NCBI RefSeq assembly: GCF_002101885.1
Contig: NZ_LQPS01000040.1
Coordinates: 21,767 to 85,766, forward strand
DNA from: Mycolicibacter senuensis
GTDB taxonomy: Bacteria > Actinomycetota > Actinomycetes > Mycobacteriales > Mycobacteriaceae
Length of the DNA stretch: 64,000 bases
Reading direction: 5' to 3'
The notes beneath the pieces are model-generated. The model was not told the DNA's origin and made no database searches. It was given only the letters and a program-made list of their open reading frames with translations. A program made the translations under genes and the position numbers. Within the stretch, counting starts at the first letter, position 1, and each line of letters opens with the position of its first letter. This document shows positions 17,135 to 25,266 of this stretch, piece by piece.

Positions 17135-19054
17135 ATGACGACCGATGCGACCGTGGCGGCCGACGGCACGGGCTGGGAGCGCGAGGAACTGCGGACCAAG
17201 CTGCGGTTGGCGGATGCCGGTGTGTTGGTTGCGGTGCTGACCCAGCTGACCGGCGACGCGGGCGTCATCGACCGATTCGCCGGCAAGATCTCGTTCGAAC
17301 CCGACCCGCCGGAACAGGTCGGCGTCACCGACCCGGCCACCCGCGAGGCGCTGGTGGCCGCGGTGGAAGCGGCGCTGGGCGCCCCGCGCCCGCAGGGCGC
17401 GCTGCCGGCTGACGATCGGGAGCTCTTCGGCCGCATCGCCCCGCTGGCATTGGGCCGGGAGGTGGGGGAGGAGTACCTGGGACTTCTCCTGGAACAGGGC
17501 GGCTTTCAGCCGCGCCAGCCGGTGCTGCCCCGCACCGCCGACCTGCCGACCGGCTTCAAGGTCCTGATCGTCGGAGCCGGTATGGCCGGGATGGCCGTTG
17601 CGCTGGAATGCGCGGCCGCCGGAATCGACTTCGAGATCGTCGAACGCAACGACGAGGTCGGCGGCACCTGGTACACGACCGTCTATCCCGGTATCGGGGT
17701 CGACACACCATCGGCGTACTACTCGCTGTCCCGGGACGTCAAGCGCGACTGGTCGAGCTATTATCCGCAGGGCGCCGAATACCAGCGCTACCTCGAAACC
17801 GTGGCCGACAAGAACAACCTGCGCGACCGTACGCGGTTCAGCACCGAGGTGCAGGCGCTGTGGTGGGACGCCGACCGGCACCGCTGGGCGGTGCACATGG
17901 TCGGCCCGGACGGGGCGCGCGAGATCAGCCACGCCAATGTGGTCATCCCCGCCGCCGGCTACCTCAACCGTCCCCGTTGGCCGGACCTGGCGGGCCGGGA
18001 GACCTTCGCCGGCGTCAGCGTGCATTCCGCCGACTGGGATCCGAGCCTGGAGCTGGCCGGCAAGAAGGTGGCGATCATCGGCGCCGGCTGCACCGCGGTG
18101 CAGATCGTCGACGCGTGTGTCGACGATGTCGAACATCTGACGGTGTTCCAGCGGCAACCACATTGGGTCGCCCCGCGTAAGCGGCTCTCCGACGACGTAC
18201 CCGACCATCGGCGTTGGCTCAACATCCACATCCCCTTCTACGCCAACTGGAATCGGTTGAAGTCGCTGTGGGGGACAGCCGACAACAACCATCCGGTCAT
18301 CATCAGAGATCCGGAGTGGGCGGCCGAGCACCTGTCGATCTCGCCGGCCAACGACGTGCTGTTGCAGATCTGTCTGGACTACATCGACCGGGTGTTCGGG
18401 GCGGGATCGGAATTGGCCCGGAAGGTGACGCCCGACTTCGCGCCGTACGGTAAACGCATCATCCGCGATCCGGGCGGCTATTACGCGGCGCTGACCAGAC
18501 CGCATGTCGATGTCGAGGCCAGCGAGCCGGCCAGGGTCGACGAGCGCGGCATCGTCACCGCCGACGGCCGCCAGGTCGACCTCGACGTCATCATCTACGC
18601 GACCGGTTACCACCTGGACTTCCTGTCGACCGTGGACATCCGGGGCCGGGACGGGCTCGAACTCAAGAAGGTGTGGGGCGAGAGCCCGAGTGCCTACCGG
18701 GGCGGGCTGGTGCCGGGCTTTCCGAACCTGTTCATCTCCTCGGCGCCCAACTATTCGCCGGGCCATGCCGCCGGGCACAACTTCGGCGTCGAGGTGATGG
18801 CGCACTACGTGATGGAGTGCCTGCAGCTGATGGCCTCGCGGGGCGCCGCGACCCTCGAGGTCAAGCCGGCGGCATTCGAGGACTATGTCCGGCAGATCGA
18901 CGAGGCCATGGCAGAGACGGTGTGGTGTCATACGCCCACCGCCCACACCTACTACCGTTCGGGCGGCCGCATCGTCATCGCATTCCCCTTCCGGCTGATC
19001 GACGTGTGGCAGGGCCACCGGGCTCCCGTCGAAGCGGACCTCATCCTCCGATGA
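17135..19054 (+). CDS. Baeyer-Villiger-type flavin monooxygenase with N-terminal extension (HAPMO-like)
   Basis: The 639-residue protein has about 140 extra N-terminal residues before the FAD motif GAGMAG (about 147-152), then GGTWYTTVYPG, the fingerprint FAGVSVHSADWD (about 290-301, matching FxGxxxHxxxW) and a second Rossmann motif GAGCTA for NADPH. This architecture is that of 4-hydroxyacetophenone-type monooxygenases, which turn ketones into esters or lactones. ATG 17135 has a near-perfect AAGGAGG five bases upstream. The SDR at 19051 overlaps its stop. It is divergent from the FadD operon. A cyclic ketone such as a ring-D ketone is a plausible substrate. Confidence 0.9.
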   Translation: MTTDATVAADGTGWEREELRTKLRLADAGVLVAVLTQLTGDAGVIDRFAGKISFEPDPPEQVGVTDPATREALVAAVEAALGAPRPQGALPADDRELFGRIAPLALGREVGEEYLGLLLEQGGFQPRQPVLPRTADLPTGFKVLIVGAGMAGMAVALECAAAGIDFEIVERNDEVGGTWYTTVYPGIGVDTPSAYYSLSRDVKRDWSSYYPQGAEYQRYLETVADKNNLRDRTRFSTEVQALWWDADRHRWAVHMVGPDGAREISHANVVIPAAGYLNRPRWPDLAGRETFAGVSVHSADWDPSLELAGKKVAIIGAGCTAVQIVDACVDDVEHLTVFQRQPHWVAPRKRLSDDVPDHRRWLNIHIPFYANWNRLKSLWGTADNNHPVIIRDPEWAAEHLSISPANDVLLQICLDYIDRVFGAGSELARKVTPDFAPYGKRIIRDPGGYYAALTRPHVDVEASEPARVDERGIVTADGRQVDLDVIIYATGYHLDFLSTVDIRGRDGLELKKVWGESPSAYRGGLVPGFPNLFISSAPNYSPGHAAGHNFGVEVMAHYVMECLQLMASRGAATLEVKPAAFEDYVRQIDEAMAETVWCHTPTAHTYYRSGGRIVIAFPFRLIDVWQGHRAPVEADLILR

Positions 19055-19938
19055 GTGGATTACTTACCGGCAGAACGGCGTTGGTGACCGGCAGCAGCCG
19101 CGGCATCGGTCGGGCCATCGCCCAGCGGTTGGCCGCCGAGGGTGCGACGGTTGCGGTGACAGCACGTTCTCACCAGCCGTCTCCCTCGGTGCGCGGCGGG
19201 GCGGCGACAGCCCTGCCGGGCACCATCGCCGAGACCATCGAGTTGATCGAGGCGGCCGGTGGGCGGGCATTCGGTCTCGTCGCCGACCTCGAGGCCGCTG
19301 CGCAGCGGGCCGTCTTGGTCGACCGGGTCGTTGCGGCGACCGGCCGGATCGACATCCTGGTCAACAACGCCGGCTACGCGGACTACGACGTCATCGAGGA
19401 CATGTCGATGGCGACCTTCGACCGCACGGTCGAACACTATCTGCGTACGCCGTTCGTGTTGACGAAGCAGGCGATTCCGCACATGCGAACCCGAGGTGCG
19501 GGGTGGATCGTCAACATCGGCTCGGTGACCGGGCTGGCGCCCGCGCGGCCCTACCGGGAGTACAACAAGTCTTCCGGAGATGTGGTGTACGCGTCGATGA
19601 AGGCGGCGCTGCACAGGTTCAGCCAGGGGACGGCGGCCGAACTGCTGGAGTCCAACATCGCGGTGAATGTCGTCGGGCCGTCGAGCGCGGTGCGCACCCC
19701 GGGGGCGGCCGGCCTGATCCCCGAATCGTTCCCGACCGAGCCGGTGGAGTACCTGGCCGAAACGGTCTTGGCGATGTGCCACCTCCCGGCCGCCGAACGC
19801 ACCGGGCTGGTGGCCTTCAGCCTGCACTACCCATGGTCGCAGCAGCTGGCGGTACACAGCCTGGACGGGACCACGGTGCTCCCGCCGCTGGAGCCGCCCG
19901 AAGCGGCCAACCCCAACATCAGTGCCTGCGGTCTCTGA
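19051..19938 (+). CDS. SDR-family oxidoreductase coupled to the monooxygenase
   Basis: A 295-residue SDR starts at ATG 19051, overlapping the BVMO stop (ATGA). It has TGSSRGIG (about 14-21), NNAGYADYD and NIGSVTG, but the position of the catalytic YxxxK reads VYASMKAALH, so Tyr and Lys are kept. An insertion after strand 2 (SHQPSPSVRGGAATALPG) resembles SDRs that act on bulky substrates. It may form the ketone used by the monooxygenase or reduce its product. Confidence 0.88.
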   Translation: MSGLLTGRTALVTGSSRGIGRAIAQRLAAEGATVAVTARSHQPSPSVRGGAATALPGTIAETIELIEAAGGRAFGLVADLEAAAQRAVLVDRVVAATGRIDILVNNAGYADYDVIEDMSMATFDRTVEHYLRTPFVLTKQAIPHMRTRGAGWIVNIGSVTGLAPARPYREYNKSSGDVVYASMKAALHRFSQGTAAELLESNIAVNVVGPSSAVRTPGAAGLIPESFPTEPVEYLAETVLAMCHLPAAERTGLVAFSLHYPWSQQLAVHSLDGTTVLPPLEPPEAANPNISACGL

Positions 19939-19940
19939 GG

Positions 19941-20567
19941 CTAGGCCTGCAACACGGGTCCAGCCATCGCGCAGAAGCTGTGGCAGACCCGATCACGGAC
20001 GATCACCTCGGTGGTCTCCGGATCGAACCACCGGTCCACCACCGCCCAGTGGATCGGGTGCATCAGGTACGGGCCGGTCAGTCCCGCCGCATCGGTGAAT
20101 TCCTGTTCGAACACGTGCGTCCACTCGGTGTCCCCGGCAGACTCGGTGACCCGGCTGAGCTGCCATGCCCGAATGGTCTTGACGTAGCGGGCCATTGACC
20201 GCAACTCCGCCTCGAATCGGGCCAGGGTGTCCGGGCAGGTGCCGGGCTGCACCCGCAGCAGCAGGGTCCGGTACACCGTCCCCGGTAGGCCGCTGCAACT
20301 CGGCTCTCCGTCATAGCCGGCCCCGTTGATCCGGGTGATGGCCGGATCCGACAGCGCCGCGGCAAGACGCGGCTGCGCGATCTGCCAGCCGGATCGATCG
20401 GCGAAGCGCAAGTGCGCCAGCACCTCGCCGCCGTTACGGGAGCCGGGCTCGGTTTCCTCGACGATCCACCGCACCGCCCCGCTGCCCTCGGCTGCCGCGC
20501 GGGCTACCGCCACCACCCGGGCACGTTGCCCGGGCGCGACGTCGAGCAGTCGGGTGACGCTAAACAC
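19941..20567 (-). CDS. Dabb-like alpha/beta-barrel protein
   Basis: This 208-residue protein has two ferredoxin-like repeats. The C-terminal half ends in YLMHPIHWAVVDRWFDPE, close to the FxxYxxHPxHxxV pattern of the stress-responsive A/B barrel (Dabb) family; the N-terminal half looks like a degenerate copy. Such small barrels act as cyclases, monooxygenases or ligand-binding proteins. The GTG 20567 start overlaps the upstream small gene by eight bases, so the two are co-expressed. It converges on the SDR. The function is unknown. Confidence 0.7.
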   Translation of the reverse strand: MFSVTRLLDVAPGQRARVVAVARAAAEGSGAVRWIVEETEPGSRNGGEVLAHLRFADRSGWQIAQPRLAAALSDPAITRINGAGYDGEPSCSGLPGTVYRTLLLRVQPGTCPDTLARFEAELRSMARYVKTIRAWQLSRVTESAGDTEWTHVFEQEFTDAAGLTGPYLMHPIHWAVVDRWFDPETTEVIVRDRVCHSFCAMAGPVLQA

Positions 20568-20928
20568 CTGCGGCTCCGCTGTCGAACCGGCACAGCGCGT
20601 CCACGTCGCCGCTGGCCGCCGCGACCGAGCGGTCGCGTTCCAGCACCAACTCGTCGATATCGGACCACCATTGCCCCAGCAACGGATCCGGCCGGCCTTG
20701 CCACGTCATCTGCCACCAGGCCGACGGGCCCGGCAGTGACCACGTGACCGTGATCGTGTTCGACTGGCCGTCGTACCAGATCGGAGGGCTGACCAACACG
20801 TTGTGCAACGTCATTCCCCGCGCCCGCGCGCCCGGCGCGTATTCGGCCAGATACCGGTCGACGAATCGGCGGGCCTGGCCGGGCTTGGTCAGCACCCGGT
20901 CGATGACGAAGACTTCACCATCAGCCAT
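20560..20928 (-). CDS. Small NIPSNAP/Dabb-like protein
   Basis: This 122-residue protein is rich in Trp and aromatic residues (WYDGQSN, WWQMTWQGR, WWSDID) and has a beta-alpha-beta start (VFVIDRVLTKPGQARRFVDRYL) typical of dimeric ferredoxin-like barrels. There is no signal peptide. It is the first gene of a two-gene leftward unit with the Dabb-like protein, divergent from the Old Yellow Enzyme at 21030. The family assignment is tentative and the function unknown. Confidence 0.65.
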   Translation of the reverse strand: MADGEVFVIDRVLTKPGQARRFVDRYLAEYAPGARARGMTLHNVLVSPPIWYDGQSNTITVTWSLPGPSAWWQMTWQGRPDPLLGQWWSDIDELVLERDRSVAAASGDVDALCRFDSGAAGV

Positions 20929-20971
20929 GGCAGCGAGGCTAGAGATCGCCCGGGCGGTCGCGGCGCCGCGG

Positions 20972-20986
20972 TCCCGGACACCGGGA
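20972..20986. promoter_or_regulatory. TCCCGG-ACA-CCGGGA inverted repeat in a divergent promoter
   Basis: Perfect 6-bp arms with a 3-bp spacer sit roughly midway between the leftward small-barrel gene (start 20928) and the rightward Old Yellow Enzyme gene (start 21030). The location suits an operator controlling both directions. The GC-rich background makes chance hairpins common, so confidence is low. Confidence 0.3.
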
Positions 20987-21029
20987 GACCACCGTTGACG
21001 CCCGCCGTGGTGGCGACGAACGTTGCAGG

Positions 21030-22283
21030 ATGACCGATCCCACCCCGAACCCGTTCGCTCCCGTCCAGTTGGGGCCCGTTCGGCTGCGCAACCGGGTCAT
21101 CAAGGCAGCGACGTCCGAGGGCCGGTCACCCCACGGCCTGGTCACCGACGATCTGATCGCCTTCCACCTCGGATTCGCCGAGGGCGGGGTCGGGATGACC
21201 ACGGTGGCGTACTGCTGCGTCTCCCCGCAGGGCGCCAGCGCGCCGGGACAGATCGTGATGAACGCCCGGGCGCTTCCGGGCCTGACGCAGCTCACCGAGG
21301 CGGTGCACGGTGCCGGGGCGGCCATCTCGGCGCAGCTCGGGCACGCCGGTGTGGTGGCGCAGCGAAAGCTGACCGGTGTGACCGCGGTTGCGCCGAGCCG
21401 GTTCGTCAATCCGAGCTCCTTCGCCTACTGCCGGGAGATCCGCCGCGACGAGATCCGAACCGTCATCGACCAGTTCGCTGCCGCAGCGCAGGTGGCGGTC
21501 GACGCCGGATTCGACGCCGTCGAACTGCACTTCGGCCATCTCTACCTGCCGAGCTCGTTCCTCAGTCCGCTGATCAACCGGCGCAAGGATGAGTACGGCG
21601 GAGATATCGACAACCGGTCGCGGTTCGTGCGGATGATCGCCGAGCGAGTCCGCGAGGTGGTCCGGGACCGCGTCGCCGTCATCGCCAAGCTCGACATGGA
21701 CGACGGGCTACCGGGCAGCATCTGGATCGATGAGGCGCTGCGGACGGCGCAGTTGTTGGACGCCGATGCGACCCTGGACGCCATCGAATTGACGCAGGGA
21801 TCCTCGGTCTTCAAGCCGATGTATCTGTTCCGGGGCGATGTGCCGGTGCGCGAGTTCGCCCGGGTGGTGCCGCCGCCGTTACGGCCCGGGGTGCGCGTGA
21901 TGGGCAAGTGGGCCATGGGCAGCTATCCCTACGAGGATCTGTACATGCTGCCCGCGGCGCGCCAGTTCGTCCCGATCATGCGCAACACCAAACTGATCCT
22001 GCTCGGCGGTATCACCAACCGGCAGCATCTGGAAACCGGCATGCGCGAGGGCTTCGATTTCATGGCCATGGGCAGGGCGCTGCTGCGGGAACCGGATCTG
22101 GTCAACAAGATGATCGACGATCCGAGGGTGCGGAGTCGATGCGATCACAACAACAAGTGCATGGTCACGGTCTTCGGTCGCACGCATTGTGTGCTCGACC
22201 CGGACCAGCGTTACGGCAGCGCAGCTCCGCTGACCGGACCGCCCGGATCCGCTGCGCCGGCGGCGAAGCCGGTCACTTCGTGA
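21030..22283 (+). CDS. NADH:flavin oxidoreductase, Old Yellow Enzyme family
   Basis: The 417-residue FMN barrel has VIKAATSEGR at the N-terminus, QLGHAG (about 107-112), YLPSSFLSPLINRRKDEYGG (about 172-191), KLDMDDG and MAMGRALLREPDLV. These enzymes reduce activated C=C bonds such as enones or dienoyl-CoA. The C-terminal Cys-rich segment (RCDHNNKCMV...HC) recalls the iron-sulfur region of 2,4-dienoyl-CoA reductases but is incomplete, and the extra dehydrogenase domain is absent. It overlaps the convergent esterase by 11 bp. Confidence 0.9.
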   Translation: MTDPTPNPFAPVQLGPVRLRNRVIKAATSEGRSPHGLVTDDLIAFHLGFAEGGVGMTTVAYCCVSPQGASAPGQIVMNARALPGLTQLTEAVHGAGAAISAQLGHAGVVAQRKLTGVTAVAPSRFVNPSSFAYCREIRRDEIRTVIDQFAAAAQVAVDAGFDAVELHFGHLYLPSSFLSPLINRRKDEYGGDIDNRSRFVRMIAERVREVVRDRVAVIAKLDMDDGLPGSIWIDEALRTAQLLDADATLDAIELTQGSSVFKPMYLFRGDVPVREFARVVPPPLRPGVRVMGKWAMGSYPYEDLYMLPAARQFVPIMRNTKLILLGGITNRQHLETGMREGFDFMAMGRALLREPDLVNKMIDDPRVRSRCDHNNKCMVTVFGRTHCVLDPDQRYGSAAPLTGPPGSAAPAAKPVTS

Positions 22284-23220
22284 TGGGCCGGCGCAGCAGT
22301 CCGGTCAGGTAGGCGCACGCCTGCGCGCGGGCCCGGTGGCAGATGTCGAGAGTCGGCATGGTCATGAAACCGTGGACACCGCCTTCGAAGTAGCGCAGTA
22401 CCGTGGGAACACCCGCCAGCCGCAGCGCTTCGGCGTAGGCGAGCCCCTCATCCCTTAACGGGTCGTGACCCGCGACCACCGCGACAGCGGGCGGCAACCC
22501 CGACAAGTCAGCGGCACCCAGCGGCGATGCATAGGGATGGCTCCGGTCGGCGACTGCCGGAACGTATTGGTCCCAATACCACTGCAGCGCGGGTTTCGGG
22601 TTGTAATAGCCGCTGCCGAACTCACGGTAGGACGGCGTGTCGAAGTCGGCTGCGATCACCGGATACAGCAGCAGTTGGCCGGCCAGGCCCGGGCCGCCGC
22701 GGTCACGGGACATCAGCGCAGTGACGGCGGCCAGGTTGCCACCGGCGCTGTCGCCGCCGACCACCAGTTTGTCGGGATCGCCGCCGAGCTCAGCGACGTG
22801 ACGCGCCGCCCAGGCGGTGACCGCGTAGGCGTCCTCCGCGGCCGCCGGCCACCGCCCCTCTTCGGATGCGCGCCGGTAATGCACCGAAACCACCACGGCG
22901 GGAATACGGTTCGTGAAATCACGGCACAGGGCGTCGTGGCTGTCCAGGTCGCAGAAGACCCAACCGCCGCCGTGGGCGTACACCAGGGTCGGAACCGGGC
23001 CCGCGGCCGCGGCGCTCGGACGATAGACCCGGATCCGCACCGGACCGTCCGGGCCGGGGACGGTGCGCTCGGAGACCTCCGACACCGGTTCGGGATCGGC
23101 GCTGGGTGTGAAACGCGAACGGATGGCGGCGCGGGCCTGTTCGCCGGTCATCGTGTGCACCGGGGGGAACCCGCCGTCCAGTGCGTCGATGATCCTCGCG
23201 ATCTGGGGATCCAGCGTCAT
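22273..23220 (-). CDS. Alpha/beta-hydrolase, hormone-sensitive-lipase type esterase
   Basis: The 315-residue HSL-family enzyme has HGGGWVFCD (about 84-92), nucleophile motif GDSAGGN (about 154-160), a later Asp (GHDPLRDEG) and His (GGVHGF). Its ATG overlaps the stop of the IclR regulator (ATGA), so regulator and esterase form one transcript. Local control by the IclR protein seems likely. It may hydrolyse esters or lactones made by the nearby Baeyer-Villiger enzymes. Confidence 0.9.
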   Translation of the reverse strand: MTLDPQIARIIDALDGGFPPVHTMTGEQARAAIRSRFTPSADPEPVSEVSERTVPGPDGPVRIRVYRPSAAAAGPVPTLVYAHGGGWVFCDLDSHDALCRDFTNRIPAVVVSVHYRRASEEGRWPAAAEDAYAVTAWAARHVAELGGDPDKLVVGGDSAGGNLAAVTALMSRDRGGPGLAGQLLLYPVIAADFDTPSYREFGSGYYNPKPALQWYWDQYVPAVADRSHPYASPLGAADLSGLPPAVAVVAGHDPLRDEGLAYAEALRLAGVPTVLRYFEGGVHGFMTMPTLDICHRARAQACAYLTGLLRRPITK

Positions 23221-24098
23221 GCGAGCTTCAGGTTCCCCCGGTGCACCGCCGGGCGGGCGATCGGGCCCGGGCGTAACGGCCGCATCTGCTGCAGCGTCGG
23301 GGCCACCCGGACACGTCCACAGTCCACGGCCTGCCAGATCCCCATCGCGGCGATCCGCACCGGGGCGGCCAGTCGCTGGTCGAACATCATCCGGCCCATC
23401 GGGCCGCAGACCGAGATCGCTGCGACCGCCTCGCCGGGGTCGCCGATGGGCGCGGCGACACAGCCGAAGCCCGGCAGCGACTCCTCCCGGTCGAAGGCGA
23501 TGCCGCGGGAGCGGACCTTGTGCAGTTCGTCGCGTAGCTGGGCATGGCTGGAGATCGAGTACTTGGTCCGGCGTGGCGGCAGATCGGCGCCCAGGGCGGC
23601 GTTTTCGCGCTCCTCGGCGAAGGCCAGCAGTGCCTTGCCCAGCGCGGTGTGGTGCGCCGACTGCCGGCCGCCGACTCGGGTCGGGATCGCGGTGGTCATC
23701 CGGTTGCCGACCTTTTCCATGTACACCACGTCGGGGCCGTCCAGGACGGCGAGGTGAACAACCAGCCCGGTGGCGGCGTGCAGCTCGTGCAGTTTGGGAA
23801 TCGCGGCCTTGTGCAGGCGGTCCTGGTGCACGGCCAGGGAGCCGAGCTCGACCAGTCGCATGCCCAGTTCGTAGTCGCGGCCACTGCGGCGCAACCAGCG
23901 CAGCTGCACAAGACGCTCGAGCATCCGGTGCGCCGACGACCGGGGCAGCCCGGTCCGGCGCACGATCTGCGCCAACGTCAAGCGGCCCGGTCCGTCGAAC
24001 GCGTCGAGGACCAGGGATACCCGGTCGATGACGGCGCTGGGGGTTTGGGGCCCGGCCGTCTTCGCGGTGGTGGTTGGCAATGCGCTGGTCGGCGCCAT
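23217..24098 (-). CDS. IclR-family transcriptional regulator
   Basis: The 293-residue regulator has an N-terminal winged HTH (LTLAQIVRRTGLPRSSAHRML, about 40-60) and an IclR effector domain (HTALGKALLAF; ISVCGPMGRM). ATG 24098 has AGGAGGATCTCA directly upstream; longer in-frame starts lie inside the operator. A perfect 14-bp palindrome sits 24-37 bp upstream, suggesting autoregulation. The coupled downstream esterase and the HsaA/HsaC-like genes upstream on the same strand are candidate targets. Confidence 0.92.
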   Translation of the reverse strand: MAPTSALPTTTAKTAGPQTPSAVIDRVSLVLDAFDGPGRLTLAQIVRRTGLPRSSAHRMLERLVQLRWLRRSGRDYELGMRLVELGSLAVHQDRLHKAAIPKLHELHAATGLVVHLAVLDGPDVVYMEKVGNRMTTAIPTRVGGRQSAHHTALGKALLAFAEERENAALGADLPPRRTKYSISSHAQLRDELHKVRSRGIAFDREESLPGFGCVAAPIGDPGEAVAAISVCGPMGRMMFDQRLAAPVRIAAMGIWQAVDCGRVRVAPTLQQMRPLRPGPIARPAVHRGNLKLA

Positions 24099-24121
24099 TG
24101 AGATCCTCCTGGCATTTCTAA

Positions 24122-24135
24122 TAGGCATATGCCTA
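24122..24135. promoter_or_regulatory. Perfect palindrome TAGGCATATGCCTA, putative IclR operator
   Basis: The 14-bp palindrome is complete, is AT-rich against the GC-rich background and is followed by a further half site, GGCATATA, at about 24139. It lies just upstream of the IclR gene on the minus strand. IclR proteins bind similar imperfect palindromes near their own promoters. Confidence 0.6.
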
Positions 24136-24299
24136 ATGGGCATATATCTACCACATGCCTGTGGTTGTTGTCACACCAACGGCGGATTCGGTTCACGACG
24201 CAGCAAGGTGCGCGGGAATGCCCGGAGACGGACCGCCCGACGCCGGGTCAGCGGGCCGGTCAGCGGCGCGGCACCGCGGCAGGCGGCGATGTGGTTGCG

Positions 24300-24318
24300 G
24301 CCGGCCTCAGCGGCCGGC
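24300..24318 (-). terminator. Hairpin GCCGGCC-TCAGC-GGCCGGC after the HsaC-like gene
   Basis: Perfect 7-bp GC arms with a 5-base loop start 24 bp beyond the HsaC-like stop codon. No T-tract follows, which is common for mycobacterial terminator hairpins. It would separate the ring-cleavage pair from the IclR-esterase unit. Confidence 0.45.
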
Positions 24319-24341
24319 GGCAATCGAGGTCGAGCAGGTGA

Positions 24342-25250
24342 TCAGGGACGCATGGCTGCGGGCAGGTCGTCGACCCACTGGTGGCCCCAGTAGCTGTCGG
24401 CGGTGATTTCCTCGGCGGTGTAATACGTTTCCTCGACGCGCATACCCTCGGTGCCGAACTCGACATCCCAATCCCCGGGAGCGCGGACGTAGAACGACAC
24501 CATCTTGTCATTGGTGTGCCGTCCCAGGGTCGAGGACAGCTGGAAGCCGTCCTTGTTGACCCGGTCCAGCGCCTGCCCGACCGCGTCGAGGGTGTCGACC
24601 TCGACCATGAGGTGGACCAGGCCCGGGTCGCGCAACGTCGCGGCCGGGCACAAGGCCAGGCTGTGATGGCGTTCGTTGACGCCGAGGAAGCGCACCCGCA
24701 CCGGCCCGAACTCCGGCGGCACGGGAACCCGGAATGCGCCGCGGGGCTTGAATCCCAATACCGCGGTGTAGAACTCGAACAGACCCGGGACATCGAGTGC
24801 GGGCAGGACCACATGCCCGAGACCTTGATCGCCGGTCACGAACCTCGCCCCGAACGGGGTGACCACCGGGCTGTGGTCGAGCACCGCACCGTGGAACACC
24901 TCGAGGGAGGTGCCGGCCGGATCTGCGAATGCGATGGCCGCTTCGACCCGGCGGGCGTCGGCTTCGGCCAGGGTCAGCTCCCGGTACGCGGTGCCGGACG
25001 CGTCCAACAGATCCTTGACCTCGTCGAGGGCTGCGTGATCGCGCACCTCCCAGCCCACGGTGGTGATCTTGTCGGTCTGGCCGGGCGTCACCACGATGCG
25101 GGCGGCCCGCTCATCCATCCGCAGGTAGAGCGCCTCGTCGTCGGGTCCGCTTCCGGAGGCGAAACCCAGTACACCGAAGGCGAAATGCCGCCAGCGGGCC
25201 ATATCGGTGGCCTGCACGGTCACATAGCCGAGGCTCTTGATCGGGCTCAT
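24342..25250 (-). CDS. hsaC: Extradiol ring-cleavage dioxygenase, HsaC-like (VOC fold)
   Basis: The 302-residue two-domain vicinal-oxygen-chelate enzyme matches HsaC throughout. Predicted Fe(II) ligands are H146 (GLGHVVL), H213 (LVHLMVEV) and E264 (WDVEFG), with active-site His in NERHHSLA and TLGRH. HsaC opens the catechol formed from ring A of steroids by meta-cleavage. ATG 25250 has AGGAG six bases before it, and it lies 16 bp after the HsaA-like gene, so the pair is one unit. No meta-cleavage hydrolase (HsaD) follows, which is unusual. It could cleave a related bicyclic catechol instead. Confidence 0.85.
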   Translation of the reverse strand: MSPIKSLGYVTVQATDMARWRHFAFGVLGFASGSGPDDEALYLRMDERAARIVVTPGQTDKITTVGWEVRDHAALDEVKDLLDASGTAYRELTLAEADARRVEAAIAFADPAGTSLEVFHGAVLDHSPVVTPFGARFVTGDQGLGHVVLPALDVPGLFEFYTAVLGFKPRGAFRVPVPPEFGPVRVRFLGVNERHHSLALCPAATLRDPGLVHLMVEVDTLDAVGQALDRVNKDGFQLSSTLGRHTNDKMVSFYVRAPGDWDVEFGTEGMRVEETYYTAEEITADSYWGHQWVDDLPAAMRP

Positions 25251-25266
25251 GCGGTTCTCCTAGCTC

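Noticed and set aside
16964..19018. Long open frame on the minus strand (over 680 codons) opposite the monooxygenase gene
   Set aside because: It mirrors a GC-rich coding strand, has low-complexity Arg/Gly/His-rich sequence, no motifs and no ribosome site. The plus-strand BVMO is clearly real.
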